NCBI RefSeq assembly: GCF_011395035.1
Contig: NZ_CP024768.1
Span: 3,826,343-3,890,342, forward strand
From: Pantoea cypripedii
GTDB taxonomy: Bacteria; Pseudomonadota; Gammaproteobacteria; Enterobacterales; Enterobacteriaceae
Direction of reading: 5' to 3'
Length of the DNA stretch: 64,000 nucleotides
The notes under the pieces are model-generated. The model ran no database searches. It saw only the letters and a program-made list of their open reading frames with translations, and was not told the origin of the DNA. The translations under genes were made by a program, and so were the position numbers. This document shows positions 32,964 through 42,822 of this stretch, in pieces. Within the stretch, counting starts at the first letter, position 1; every line of letters begins with the position of its first letter.

Positions 32964-34915
32964 TAGATTTGAATCAATGTGTTGCGGTACTTGCTAAGCA
33001 TTGCGGCTAACCGTTTCACTGGCTCAGTCACGCTACCTGGTGCCGCATATTGCTGGAGTTTTTCCTGGTAGACATCCAGCTCCTGCAACAGCCGTTCAAA
33101 ATAGACGCGTCGTTTATCATCGCTACGTGTCGAAATAACCTGGTCTGCGGTGGCTCGTAGCTGACGGTGATAAGCCGACAGATCCGCATTGATCGGAACT
33201 TCCGCATTGCGTAAGCGCTGATGACCAATAATCAACGTCAGGGCGATACGATATTTATTGATATCACCCGGGAACAGATTGAGCAGCAGGAACAACTGCT
33301 GATACAGCGCGGGCAGATGGTTCTCCCGGCGACGTGCCTGATTGGTAGTCATCGCCGACACGGCCGCATACATAAAGCGGTTGAGCAGCTTACGTCCGGT
33401 ACGTTCTTTTGATTTATCGCGAATCAGCAGAATCACCATCATCGCCACAAAACAACCAATGACCTGACCGAGAACGTTATCGAGAAACACGTTGAACTCG
33501 AACTTCATCGGGTTATCGAGCACCAGCACGTTGATGGTACCGATAAGTGCCCCAAGCGTACCGATCTGACGGCGCTGCACGAAAATGCCGCCAATAAAGC
33601 CCAGCAGACCAATGGCAATACACAGCAGCAACATGCTTTGCTGAGTGGAAGGCATAATGTAGATGAAGTACAGCGCACCCAACGGCACCGCGACGCTCAT
33701 TCCGTACAGAAAGTCTTTCGCCATCATCAGCGGGTTTGGCATCCGCATCGCCAGCGCGGTGATTACCGCCAGCATCACCATACAACCGCTGCCGGAAGTC
33801 CAGCCGGTGTAGAGCCAGAACAGCGAGCCAAGTGCGGTGGCAACGAAAGTACGCACGCCGTTAATCATGGCATGATGCGTTTCGGCAGAGCGCGCCTGAA
33901 TCACCACTTCACGCTGCAGGATACCCTCTTCCAGCGTGGTGATTCGGCTGTTACTTTTTATGCCATTAATCAGCAGCAGGTATTCGGTGGCGGCACCAAC
34001 CCAACTGGCCAGCGTCAGTGGCGTGGTTTTACTGCTGACGCCAATCACCCGACGCATAATCTTCATGCGTTTGTGAACATCATCAACGCTGCTAACGTCT
34101 TTCTCGATCAACAGGCGATATTGCGGCGGAATATAATCCGCTCGTGAATTCTGAATCAGGAAGGTTTCGGCAGCCTGGGTAATCAGCGTTAGCGACAACG
34201 TGTTCAGCATTTGCAAACGACGGTTGCTGTTCTGCCAGCGCGATGATTCCATCATCAGCTGGCTGCGCATGCTGTTCAATGTCGTGGTTCGACGCACCAG
34301 AGCGCTCCAGGCTTTATCGACTTCGTCTTTATCACCGTGAGCGACGCAGAGTTGCAGCAGCTTGTAATGCGCCACCAGCAGCGCATCCACTTCCTGGTCG
34401 ATGACTTTTTTAATCGAACGCGGTGAGAAAATCATGTCCGCCAGAATGGCGCAGAGAATGCCGAGTACAATTTCACTGCAACGCTCCACCGCGAACTGCG
34501 GGGCCAGCGTCAATCCACCGCTGGCATCAGCAGTGACCACAATAATCAGCGCGGTGTAACCCGCCAGACCGAGGGCATAGGAGTTTTCGACTTTAATCAG
34601 CGAGGAAAGCCAGACGCAAAGCCCGGCCCACAGGCAGCACAGCAGCAGCATCACCACCGGTGCACGCACGGTCGCAATCATAATGGTCAGGGCCGCGATA
34701 CAGCCGATGAAGGTGCCGATAATACGCAGAATGCCACGGTAACGCAGCGCGCCGGAGTAGGGATCGCCCCCGGCGGCAAAGGCGGTGCCACCCGCCACAA
34801 TCCCGGCAGTCATCACCGCCCAGCGCGGCGTTTCCAGATTGAAGTGAAAGCCGATCATTAGCGCGGCTACCAGCGCAAACGTCAGCTTCACCGGGAAACG
34901 CAGGAACTCAATCAT
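32963..34915 (-). CDS. aaeB: AaeB, aromatic carboxylic acid efflux pump subunit
   Basis: A 650-residue inner-membrane protein of the FUSC/ArAE family. Two sets of membrane helices (about 10-165 and 350-510) are each followed by cytoplasmic regions. With AaeA it exports aromatic acids such as p-hydroxybenzoate. Product starts MIEFLRFPVKLTFALVAALM. It is last in the aaeX-aaeA-aaeB operon, 9 bp after aaeA. The sequence matches E. coli AaeB throughout. Confidence 0.96.
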   Translation of the reverse strand: MIEFLRFPVKLTFALVAALMIGFHFNLETPRWAVMTAGIVAGGTAFAAGGDPYSGALRYRGILRIIGTFIGCIAALTIMIATVRAPVVMLLLCCLWAGLCVWLSSLIKVENSYALGLAGYTALIIVVTADASGGLTLAPQFAVERCSEIVLGILCAILADMIFSPRSIKKVIDQEVDALLVAHYKLLQLCVAHGDKDEVDKAWSALVRRTTTLNSMRSQLMMESSRWQNSNRRLQMLNTLSLTLITQAAETFLIQNSRADYIPPQYRLLIEKDVSSVDDVHKRMKIMRRVIGVSSKTTPLTLASWVGAATEYLLLINGIKSNSRITTLEEGILQREVVIQARSAETHHAMINGVRTFVATALGSLFWLYTGWTSGSGCMVMLAVITALAMRMPNPLMMAKDFLYGMSVAVPLGALYFIYIMPSTQQSMLLLCIAIGLLGFIGGIFVQRRQIGTLGALIGTINVLVLDNPMKFEFNVFLDNVLGQVIGCFVAMMVILLIRDKSKERTGRKLLNRFMYAAVSAMTTNQARRRENHLPALYQQLFLLLNLFPGDINKYRIALTLIIGHQRLRNAEVPINADLSAYHRQLRATADQVISTRSDDKRRVYFERLLQELDVYQEKLQQYAAPGSVTEPVKRLAAMLSKYRNTLIQI

Positions 34916-34924
34916 ATCGCCCTC

Positions 34925-35854
34925 TTAACCAAACTCACGCAGGCGATTGAAAAATTGGGTCATTGGCGAGACTTTTGTCTGGCGATCTTTATCCCCGGTG
35001 ATCACCACGGTTGCAGTAGTCCCCGCCGGGAAGCGGTTACCCGGCTGATCATCGAGGCGAATACGTACCGGTACACGCTGCGCCAGACGCACCCATTCCA
35101 GATTGGAATCGATGGTAGCCATACCTTTGCTATCGACGCTACTGCTGCTGTTGGTGACACCCGCCGCAATGCTATCGACGGTACCACGCAGCACGGTGTT
35201 GCTACCCAGCGGGGTGATTTCGGCACGGAAGCCCGGACGCACGCCATCCAGCTTAGTCTCTTCCATATAAGCCATCACATAGAATGAATGCTGCTGCACC
35301 AGCGCGACGGCGACTGAACCACGCGTGATGAATTCGCCTTCATACACATTGAGGTTGGTGACCCAGCCATCAGACGGTGCTTTGATGGTGGTGCGATCAA
35401 GATCGATCACCGCCAGATCGCGCGTCGCGATGGCTTTCGCCAGTTGATGCTCGGTGGTGGTCAGATCGTTGTTCGCCTGATCGATGGCTTCACGCGACAT
35501 CGCGCTGGTACCCAGCTGATTACGGCGCGCAGCTTCACGACGTTTTTCGTTCGCCACTGCCTGATAATACTCGACGTCGGCCTGGGCCTGATCCAGCGCC
35601 ATCTGGTAACGCGGGCGGTCAACCACGAACAACGTGTCGCCCTTCTTCACCAGTTGGTTATCATGGACCGGCACATCGGTGATCAGACCGGTGACATCCG
35701 GAGAGATCGCCACGACATCGGCGGAGAATTTTGCATCACGCGTCCACGGGGATTCGGTGTAGAACACCCAGGCGCGGAAGATGATCACGATAGCGATGAC
35801 AACCAGCAGGAGAGTAATCGCGTAGCGCGCGATTTTTCTTATTAGCGCTTTCAC
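34925..35854 (-). CDS. aaeA: AaeA, membrane-fusion subunit of aromatic acid efflux
   Basis: A 309-residue HlyD-type periplasmic adaptor. One N-terminal membrane anchor (about residues 11-31) is followed by the biotinyl-lipoyl-like domain (DVVAISPDVTGLITDVPVHD), a coiled-coil hairpin (QAQADVEYYQAVANEKRREA), and the beta-barrel region (IKAPSDGWVTNLNVYEGE). It links AaeB to the outside. It lies 8 bp after aaeX. Confidence 0.96.
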   Translation of the reverse strand: MKALIRKIARYAITLLLVVIAIVIIFRAWVFYTESPWTRDAKFSADVVAISPDVTGLITDVPVHDNQLVKKGDTLFVVDRPRYQMALDQAQADVEYYQAVANEKRREAARRNQLGTSAMSREAIDQANNDLTTTEHQLAKAIATRDLAVIDLDRTTIKAPSDGWVTNLNVYEGEFITRGSVAVALVQQHSFYVMAYMEETKLDGVRPGFRAEITPLGSNTVLRGTVDSIAAGVTNSSSSVDSKGMATIDSNLEWVRLAQRVPVRIRLDDQPGNRFPAGTTATVVITGDKDRQTKVSPMTQFFNRLREFG

Positions 35855-35862
35855 TTAAAACC

Positions 35863-36066
35863 TCAGACGAATAAACGGGATACAAGGTAAAACACACAGC
35901 AATACAACGCAGTGTTAAAAAGTGCCGGATGCCAGACCAGATCATACAATCCACTGGGCGTCAGCACGCGTTTCACCAGCCAGAACAGCGCCAGCGAAAC
36001 AATCAGTTCAATGAAGATGGGCGGGAAAGACAACCCAAATACGACAAATACCGGAAGCACACTCAT
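35863..36066 (-). CDS. aaeX: AaeX, small membrane protein (DUF1656)
   Basis: A 67-residue protein with two hydrophobic helices (about 3-30 and 48-66). It is the first gene of the aae efflux operon and belongs to DUF1656, whose members accompany FUSC-type pumps; its role is unknown. The ATG is at 36066. Confidence 0.93.
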   Translation of the reverse strand: MSVLPVFVVFGLSFPPIFIELIVSLALFWLVKRVLTPSGLYDLVWHPALFNTALYCCVFYLVSRLFV

Positions 36067-36263
36067 TACGGTTCCTTAGTTCGACCTTGCCGGATTGCAC
36101 CGATACCTGCCCGTTCGCCACAAAACACGACGGGTTGATGATAGTGGGATGACGGGTAGACTGATGGCAACATTCAGGCCGTTTGAGCTAATCATAGCGT
36201 ATCATCTGACAAACACGGGCAGATTTGCTGCCATGTTCAGGTGCGGTGAAAAGACCCAGCGTG

Positions 36264-36289
36264 CGTATAGTAACGCGCTTGACTATACG
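36264..36289. promoter_or_regulatory. Inverted repeat in the aaeX-aaeR divergent region (candidate AaeR operator)
   Basis: CGTATAGT (36264-36271) and ACTATACG (36282-36289) are perfect 8-bp arms with a 10-bp spacer. This shape suits a LysR-type regulator. It lies 47 bp before the aaeR start, between aaeR and the operon it activates. Assignment to AaeR is inference from position. Confidence 0.5.
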
Positions 36290-36335
36290 TTTTCTACATA
36301 TTGTGAGCTAAATCACTTTTTAGCCAGAGTAAACA

Positions 36336-37253
36336 ATGGAACGACTTAAAGGCATGTCCATCTTCGCCAAAGTGGTTGAATTAGGTTCCTTTACCGCCGC
36401 GGCACGTCAGCTTCATCTGAGCGTTTCGTCTATCAGCCAGATAGTCGCGAAACTGGAAGATGAACTACAGGTTAAACTGTTGAATCGCAGCACCCGTAGT
36501 ATCGGGCTGACCGAGGCTGGCAGAATCTATTATCAGGGCTGCCGCCGCATGCTGGCAGAGGCGATGCAGGTGCACGAGCAGCTGTATGCCTTCAACAACA
36601 CGCCTATTGGTATTTTACGCATCGGCAGCTCCTCAACAATGGCGCAAAATGTCCTCGCCGATATGACCGCCGACATGTTACGCGAATATCCGGGGTTGAG
36701 CGTCAATTTAGTCACCGGCATCCCAGCACCGGATCTCATCGCCAATGGCCTGGATCTGGTCATACGCGTGGGTGAGTTGCAGGATTCTAACCTGTTCTCG
36801 CGTCGGCTGGGGGCCATGCCGATGGTGGTGTGCGCGGCGAAAAGCTATCTGGCACAGCAGGGGACGCCGGAAAAACCGAGCGAAATCGATAACCTTTCGT
36901 GGCTGGAATACAGCGTGCGGCCGGATAACACCTTTGAACTGATTGCGCCGGAGGGATTGGTCACACGTCTGACACCGCAGGGGCGTTTCGTCACCAATGA
37001 TTCGTTGACACTGATTCGCTGGCTTAAAGCCGGGTGTGGTATCGCCTATGTGCCACTGATGTGGGTGATAAACGAGATCAACACCGGTGAGATCGATATT
37101 CTGTTTACGCAATATCAGTCGGCACCACGACCGGTGTACGCGTTATATACCGAAAAAGATAAGCTGCCGCTGAAAGTGCAGGTATGTATCGATTATCTGA
37201 CTGAGTATTTCAAACGGGTGGCGCGCCAATACCAGCAACACCGTAAAAATTAA
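36336..37253 (+). CDS. aaeR: AaeR, LysR-type regulator of aaeXAB
   Basis: A 305-residue LysR-family activator. The N-terminal helix-turn-helix is KVVELGSFTAAARQLHLSVSS followed by the family motif NRSTRSIGLTEAGRIYYQGC. The C-terminal periplasmic-binding-like domain (about 90-295) senses aromatic acids in E. coli. It is divergent from aaeXAB with a 269-bp shared region carrying a LysR-style inverted repeat. Confidence 0.94.
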   Translation: MERLKGMSIFAKVVELGSFTAAARQLHLSVSSISQIVAKLEDELQVKLLNRSTRSIGLTEAGRIYYQGCRRMLAEAMQVHEQLYAFNNTPIGILRIGSSSTMAQNVLADMTADMLREYPGLSVNLVTGIPAPDLIANGLDLVIRVGELQDSNLFSRRLGAMPMVVCAAKSYLAQQGTPEKPSEIDNLSWLEYSVRPDNTFELIAPEGLVTRLTPQGRFVTNDSLTLIRWLKAGCGIAYVPLMWVINEINTGEIDILFTQYQSAPRPVYALYTEKDKLPLKVQVCIDYLTEYFKRVARQYQQHRKN

Positions 37254-37259
37254 CAGCCT

Positions 37260-37311
37260 GGTCGGCATAAATGCCGCCCCTACGGATGTAGGGTGCGCAT
37301 TCATGCGCACC
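37260..37311. repeat. Pair of inverted REP palindromes (head-to-head) between aaeR and tldD
   Basis: GGTCGGCATAAATGCCGCCC (37260-37279) and GGTGCGCATTCATGCGCACC (37292-37311) flank inward CTAC (37280-37283) and GTAG (37288-37291) heads with only 4 bp between. Same plan as the pair at 29066 and again between convergent genes. Confidence 0.85.
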
Positions 37312-37328
37312 AGGTTTGACGCGACTTA

Positions 37329-38774
37329 TCAGGCGGTTCCGCCGACGGTAAGTTTATCCAGCTTCAGTGTCGGCTGACCCACGCCAACCGGCACGCTCTG
37401 CCCCTCTTTACCGCAGACGCCAACGCCTTTATCCAGCGCCAGATCGTTGCCCACCATCGAAATCTGCTGCATGGCTTCGATACCGGAACCAATCAGCGTG
37501 GCACCTTTCACCGGTTTGGTCACTTTGCCGTTCTCAATCAGATAAGCTTCCGAGGTTGAGAACACAAACTTACCGGAGGTGATGTCCACCTGGCCGCCGC
37601 CAAAGTTCGGGGCGTACAGGCCATATTCCACACTTTCAATGATGTCCTGCGGCGTGGACTTGCCCGCCAACATATAGGTGTTGGTCATACGCGGCATCGG
37701 CAGATGCGCATAGGATTCACGACGGCCATTACCGGTAGGATTAACGCCCATCAGACGTGCGTTGAGCTTGTCCTGCATGTAGCCTTTCAGTACACCGTTT
37801 TCAATCAACACGTTGTACTGGCCTGGTACACCTTCATCATCCACCGCCAGCGAACCACGCAACCCTTCGATGGTGCCATCATCCACGACGGTACACAGCT
37901 CAGATGCCACCAGCTGGCCCATTTTGCCGCTGAACACCGAGGTCGCGCGACGGTTAAAGTCGCCTTCCAGACCGTGACCGACCGCTTCATGCAGCAGCAC
38001 GCCAGGCCAGCCCGCCCCCAGCACCACTGGCAGTGTTCCCGCCGGTGCCGCGACGGCTGACAGATTAACCAGCGCCATACGCACCGCTTCCCGCGCCCAG
38101 GCATCCGCGCGCACATCACCGCTTTCATCGGCGAGGAAGAATTCATAACCGGTACGGGCACCACCGCCGCTGGATCCGCGCTCACGCTTGCCCTGGTCTT
38201 CCACCTGGACGCTGATAGACAGACGCACCAGCGGACGCACATCGGCCGCCAGTGTGCCATCAGTGGCCGCCACCAGCACCTGCTCGTAAACTCCGGTCAG
38301 GCTGGCATTCACTTCCTGCACGCGTGGGTCAGCGGCGCGCGCAACTTTATCAACACGATGCAGCAAAGCGATTTTGTCTTCACGCGTCAGGCTATCCAGC
38401 GGGTTCACCGCTGCGTACAGCGAACGGTTGATTACCGCCGATAAGGTATGTGCTTTGCCATTACCCTGTTCACGTACGATGCTACGTGCGGCTTCAGCCG
38501 ACTGACGTAGCGCATTCAGGGTGATTTGGTCCGCGTAGGCAAAACCGGTTTTCTCACCGCTTACCGCGCGAACGCCAACGCCCTGGTCGATATGGTAAGA
38601 ACCATCTTTGATGATTTTGTCTTCCAGCACCCAGGATTCATGGAAGCTGGACTGAAAATAGAGATCGGCATAATCCAGACGACGTTCTGAAAGCTGCCCT
38701 AACAGGGAAAAAAGGTCCTGCTGATTAATGCTGTTCGCAGTTAGCAACTGCTCACTTACCAGATTCAGAGTCAT
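37329..38774 (-). CDS. tldD: TldD metalloprotease subunit
   Basis: A 481-residue protein that forms a heterodimer with PmbA (TldE). Together they degrade unfolded peptides, process microcin B17 and cleave the CcdA antitoxin. The zinc motif HEAVGHGLEGD has His262, Glu263 and His266, exactly the E. coli positions, with the third ligand Cys expected near residue 454 (VGVCGKEGQ). It lies 65 bp after yhdP on the same strand. Confidence 0.97.
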   Translation of the reverse strand: MTLNLVSEQLLTANSINQQDLFSLLGQLSERRLDYADLYFQSSFHESWVLEDKIIKDGSYHIDQGVGVRAVSGEKTGFAYADQITLNALRQSAEAARSIVREQGNGKAHTLSAVINRSLYAAVNPLDSLTREDKIALLHRVDKVARAADPRVQEVNASLTGVYEQVLVAATDGTLAADVRPLVRLSISVQVEDQGKRERGSSGGGARTGYEFFLADESGDVRADAWAREAVRMALVNLSAVAAPAGTLPVVLGAGWPGVLLHEAVGHGLEGDFNRRATSVFSGKMGQLVASELCTVVDDGTIEGLRGSLAVDDEGVPGQYNVLIENGVLKGYMQDKLNARLMGVNPTGNGRRESYAHLPMPRMTNTYMLAGKSTPQDIIESVEYGLYAPNFGGGQVDITSGKFVFSTSEAYLIENGKVTKPVKGATLIGSGIEAMQQISMVGNDLALDKGVGVCGKEGQSVPVGVGQPTLKLDKLTVGGTA

Positions 38775-38839
38775 CGTTTCTCACTCAGTATTTGCTCGGA
38801 TACTTCATAGCCTGCGGTAATTCCCCGGCGGCGTCAAAT

Positions 38840-41800
38840 TCACTTCTTGTCGTTTTCGCGCGGCTTGCGCAGCACTTCATTGATTTCCGGCTTATCCAGC
38901 GGTCCGCTGATGTGGTATCGCAGCAGCGAGATTTTGTTCCAAATCGGTCCCAGCACCTTACTGGCGGCGAAAACTGCGGCACCGACCACCGGGTTAATCA
39001 CAAAAGCGGTGGCCACCCCTACCGAAGCCGAAATTTCCGGGGCCACCACGGCTTCCATATCGATCTCGCGTTTCACAAGGTCAACTTTACCCTGCATGGC
39101 GATATCCGCTTCGAGGCCATCGACTAACAGGTTATCGGTATGCATCACGCCGTTTTCAATCCATGCCGTGCCATTGATCGAATCATAATAGAAACCCTGG
39201 CCGAAAGTGTCGCTGAAATCGAAACGCAGCTTGCGCAGCAGCGCATCAAAACTCATCAAACGCAGCAGTTGCCCGGCGCGACCGGTACTGACATCCGCAA
39301 TCTGACCTTTACCAAAGTGTGATTTCAGCGTCCCGCTCAGGGTCGGCTCGGATGGCTGCCAGGGAGCAGCACGCCAGTGTAAATCGTAATCAATTTTGAA
39401 GGATGAATCGCGCAGCGGCGTGTTCACACCAAACCAGTTAGTGGCATCGTTAATATTCTTGCCACTCAGCGTTCCTTTCAGCGAGGTTCGTTGCTCTCCG
39501 GGTTTATTGACCCATTCCCCGTTGACGCTCAGCTTCGAGCTGCCGGTATCTACCGAACCGTTAGTGAGTGCTAACGTATCGCCATGAGGTTGCAGTAACG
39601 CCTGCATATGGCCAAACTTCTGCCCGCGCAGCCAGCACTCCTGACAGCTGAGTTGCAGCGCCGGCCAGTTGGTTAAATTGATGTTGGTATCGCTACCGAA
39701 CGGTGATGCGGTGCCATCCTTGCTCTCCGCCCATTCCGGGTTGTAGTAAAGATAGCTAAGGGCAATCTGCCAGGGCGCATTCTGTGCGGTTTTCAGACTG
39801 CCATGAGCTTCGCGACTGTCGAGCTGCACATCGGTATTCCCGGTCGGTCCCTGGGTCACCGTGGCACTGACGTCATGCCATTGCTGGCCTGCCAGCCGCA
39901 GTGCCGGGGTATGCAGCGTGACATCACCCGGCAGCAGCGCACCGCCGATGCTGGTTTCTCCCTGGGCATTGTGCGAGCCACCTGTCCCTGCCAGTACCCC
40001 CATCCAGGCTTCGCCGTCCATCTCCGGTAAATTCAGCACCATACCGCGATTTTCCGGCAGCTTCGGCGTTGTTTTGGCATCGTTCAGCCAGATACCGCGA
40101 TCGACCCGCAGCTGTGGCTCCAGCAGCCAGCGACTGTTAAAACGATGATGCTCCAGCACGCTACCGCTGAGATCAAATCCACGCAGATCACCGCTGGCAG
40201 CAATGGTGATCGGCAGCGCGGATCCTGCGCTCTTATCCAGCGGAGCCGGTAAGCGACTGCTTACTTCTTTGCCATCGCCTTTCAAATCTATCTTGTAGCT
40301 TGCGCCACCTTTATTCGGCAGGGTGATATCGACATTGCCCTGCCAGGGCAGATTGCCACTCAGCTGGCTGGTGATGGCCGACGGCAGCACTTTTAGCTTC
40401 GCCAGCTGCCAGTCTCCCAGCAACTTAACATTGACGCCAAAGTTGTCCGGATTCTCCTGCGTGCTAAAGCTGACGCCAACCGGCTGCCCGAACCAGTTAG
40501 CCTGCATCTCTTCACTTTCCAGATCACCATTGTTATAGCGGAAGCGTCCGGTGAGATTGTTCAGCGTGGTATTGAGTGGCTTGATATGCAGGCTGTTATT
40601 GTTCATCACCACGTTGCCGCTGGCATGAACCAGTTCGCCATCCAGCGGTATATCGAGGTTAAGCTGGCCACGAACATTGCCTTTGATCTGCAGTTGTTGC
40701 AGCGCCGCGCCCAGCGAAGGTTTGAGTGGCGTGAGTTCGAAATAATCTGCGATCTGTTTGCCTTCACCGCTCAGGTCGCCGTCAATGATCAGCTTCTCTT
40801 TCAGGTAATCCGGGATCACCGCGCTGATATTACGGGCGTCCACCTCGCCCAGCTTCGCCTGATTGGCTTTCATCCACAGACCGTCGTTGACGAAATCGAG
40901 ATCGATGTCGAGATTGTTAATCGCTGGCCAGCCCGGCTGGAATTGATAGGTGGCATGACGCAGCGGCACCCAGACTTCAAACATGCCGTCGTTGTGGCGG
41001 AATGGAAAGAGTGTCGGGTCACCGGCAAACAACAGCGTGGCGTTATCAACCTGCCCGCCTTTAATTGCGTTGCTGAGATAGTCCGTCAGGCCGTGGCCCA
41101 TCAGGGGTTCCGGGAAATAACGCCAGGCATCACCGGCATCGGTCACACGAATACCCGCCAGAATATCCAGTCGTGGCGCTTTACCGAGATTCTGCTGATA
41201 GAGGAAATCGCCGCGCGCCCAAAGCGAACGCGCCTTCACATCCAGCTGATGACCATCCAGCGTCAGGCCGTTATCATCATGCCGCCAGTTGAGCTTGCCG
41301 GTGATTTGCTGAATTTGTAGCGGTGCCTGGAACATATCACCGTAGGGCACCTCGGCCTGTCCCATTGCCACATCCAGCTGACCATTGCTCAGGCTGCCAC
41401 TGGCGTTGCCGCTCAGTTTGCTGATGCCCGGCAGCAGCTCCCAATGTTGCCAGCTTAAATCACGCCATTGGGCCTGCAGACGGGTTTGCTCCGGTTGTTG
41501 TAAGGGAACATCCAGCGCCAGCGCATCGATGTAGCCCTGCGGTTGCAGCGCACGCCAGTTGTCGAACAGCGTTGGCGAGAGCGGCGCGAACAGCGGTATC
41601 AGTGGCGCGAGGCGTTGCAGATCCAGCTGGGTGGCGCGCACGCGGATTTCCGGCGCACTGCTGGCACCCAGCAATTGTTGATCTTCGGGTTTCCATAGCA
41701 GCGAGAAATGCCCCGGTTGCCAGGCAACCCCATCAGTACTGAGGCGGGTTTGCGGCACGGACACCATCCAGCCATTCTGGAAACGGGACAGATGGGCGGT

Positions 41801-42655
41801 TAAACCATCCACCTGCAACTGATGATCACCCTTTTCACCGCGCCAGCGTGCACCGCCCTGCCGTAACAGCAAATCTCCGGCGTAAACATCGCCATCACGC
41901 AGATTTACCCATGCAGCAAGACTAAAACGCGCGCTTTCAAGGCTGGTGTTATCGCGCAGCCAGCGACCGATCCACGGACGCACATCGACATCATCCGCCT
42001 GCATCCAGATACGTCCGGTATCGAGCAGGCCATTGTTGTCATTAAGGTCAAGGCGCACCTGTACCACGCCATGCTGGCCGGTAAAGCTCGACAGGCTCAC
42101 TTCACCTTCTGCGCGATGGCGTGTTTTTTCATTCAGCCAGGTAAGACGCGGGATCGCCAGTTCGGCGTGCTGCCCGGAAGGGGTAAGAAAACGGATGCTG
42201 CTATCACGCAGGTCGAAATGATCGAACTGACGCAGGAAGAGTTCGTTGATCTGCGTAGGTTTGAAACTGTTTTTCTGTTCATCGCTGGTGAGCAGCTGCC
42301 GATTGAGTTCGACGTGCATCTGCCAGAAGGTGAGATCGCGAAACTGCCAGCGCCACTGAAAAAGTGACTGCCAGATATTCAGTGCCAGATTGACGCGACC
42401 AATGTTCAGCTGCCCGGCGTCTTGCATGGCAATATGCAGATCGCGCACCTGCAAAGTGGGGCCGAAGTTTTCCCAGCTACCTTGCAGCTCACTGGCCTGC
42501 ACCGGCACGCCAGTGGCGCGGGAGATGACCTGCAAAATGTCGCTGCGGTAGCTGTTGAGATGCGGCATGACGAGGCGCAACCCGCTGACCAGCAGCGCCA
42601 CAATAACGATGATTGTGGCGAGCAGCAGTAAAAAAATCCTCGGCAACCGCCTCAC
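38840..42655 (-). CDS. yhdP: YhdP, AsmA-like phospholipid transport protein
   Basis: A 1271-residue AsmA/TamB-like envelope protein (E. coli 1266). One N-terminal membrane anchor (RIFLLLLATIIVIVALLVSG, about residues 4-24) precedes a very long periplasmic beta-rich bridge domain. A conserved C-terminal part (AMQGKVDLVKREIDMEAVV...) has a hydrophobic segment (ATAFVINPVVGAAVFAASKV). In E. coli, YhdP, TamB and YdbH together move phospholipids to the outer membrane. It lies between rng and tldD as in E. coli. Confidence 0.96.
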   Translation of the reverse strand: MRRLPRIFLLLLATIIVIVALLVSGLRLVMPHLNSYRSDILQVISRATGVPVQASELQGSWENFGPTLQVRDLHIAMQDAGQLNIGRVNLALNIWQSLFQWRWQFRDLTFWQMHVELNRQLLTSDEQKNSFKPTQINELFLRQFDHFDLRDSSIRFLTPSGQHAELAIPRLTWLNEKTRHRAEGEVSLSSFTGQHGVVQVRLDLNDNNGLLDTGRIWMQADDVDVRPWIGRWLRDNTSLESARFSLAAWVNLRDGDVYAGDLLLRQGGARWRGEKGDHQLQVDGLTAHLSRFQNGWMVSVPQTRLSTDGVAWQPGHFSLLWKPEDQQLLGASSAPEIRVRATQLDLQRLAPLIPLFAPLSPTLFDNWRALQPQGYIDALALDVPLQQPEQTRLQAQWRDLSWQHWELLPGISKLSGNASGSLSNGQLDVAMGQAEVPYGDMFQAPLQIQQITGKLNWRHDDNGLTLDGHQLDVKARSLWARGDFLYQQNLGKAPRLDILAGIRVTDAGDAWRYFPEPLMGHGLTDYLSNAIKGGQVDNATLLFAGDPTLFPFRHNDGMFEVWVPLRHATYQFQPGWPAINNLDIDLDFVNDGLWMKANQAKLGEVDARNISAVIPDYLKEKLIIDGDLSGEGKQIADYFELTPLKPSLGAALQQLQIKGNVRGQLNLDIPLDGELVHASGNVVMNNNSLHIKPLNTTLNNLTGRFRYNNGDLESEEMQANWFGQPVGVSFSTQENPDNFGVNVKLLGDWQLAKLKVLPSAITSQLSGNLPWQGNVDITLPNKGGASYKIDLKGDGKEVSSRLPAPLDKSAGSALPITIAASGDLRGFDLSGSVLEHHRFNSRWLLEPQLRVDRGIWLNDAKTTPKLPENRGMVLNLPEMDGEAWMGVLAGTGGSHNAQGETSIGGALLPGDVTLHTPALRLAGQQWHDVSATVTQGPTGNTDVQLDSREAHGSLKTAQNAPWQIALSYLYYNPEWAESKDGTASPFGSDTNINLTNWPALQLSCQECWLRGQKFGHMQALLQPHGDTLALTNGSVDTGSSKLSVNGEWVNKPGEQRTSLKGTLSGKNINDATNWFGVNTPLRDSSFKIDYDLHWRAAPWQPSEPTLSGTLKSHFGKGQIADVSTGRAGQLLRLMSFDALLRKLRFDFSDTFGQGFYYDSINGTAWIENGVMHTDNLLVDGLEADIAMQGKVDLVKREIDMEAVVAPEISASVGVATAFVINPVVGAAVFAASKVLGPIWNKISLLRYHISGPLDKPEINEVLRKPRENDKK

Positions 42656-42753
42656 ACACCTCTCCTTGTTTTCCGCCGGATTACGGATCGATACCTCTCA
42701 AGCCCTGACCGTTATCAGTGCGGAACAATCGAGTCGAAAACGCATATTACCCC

Positions 42754-42776
42754 AAAAAAGGGGCTATTTTTAGCCC
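42754..42776 (-). terminator. Rho-independent terminator after rng
   Basis: On the minus strand GGGCTA pairs with TAGCCC (arms 42771-42776 and 42761-42766) around AAAA, followed by CCTTTTTT. It lies between rng and yhdP and suggests yhdP has its own promoter in 42656-42753. Confidence 0.75.
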
Positions 42777-42822
42777 GACTCCATGACAAAACGTCGTGCA
42801 AGGCCAGCATAAACAAGAAAAA

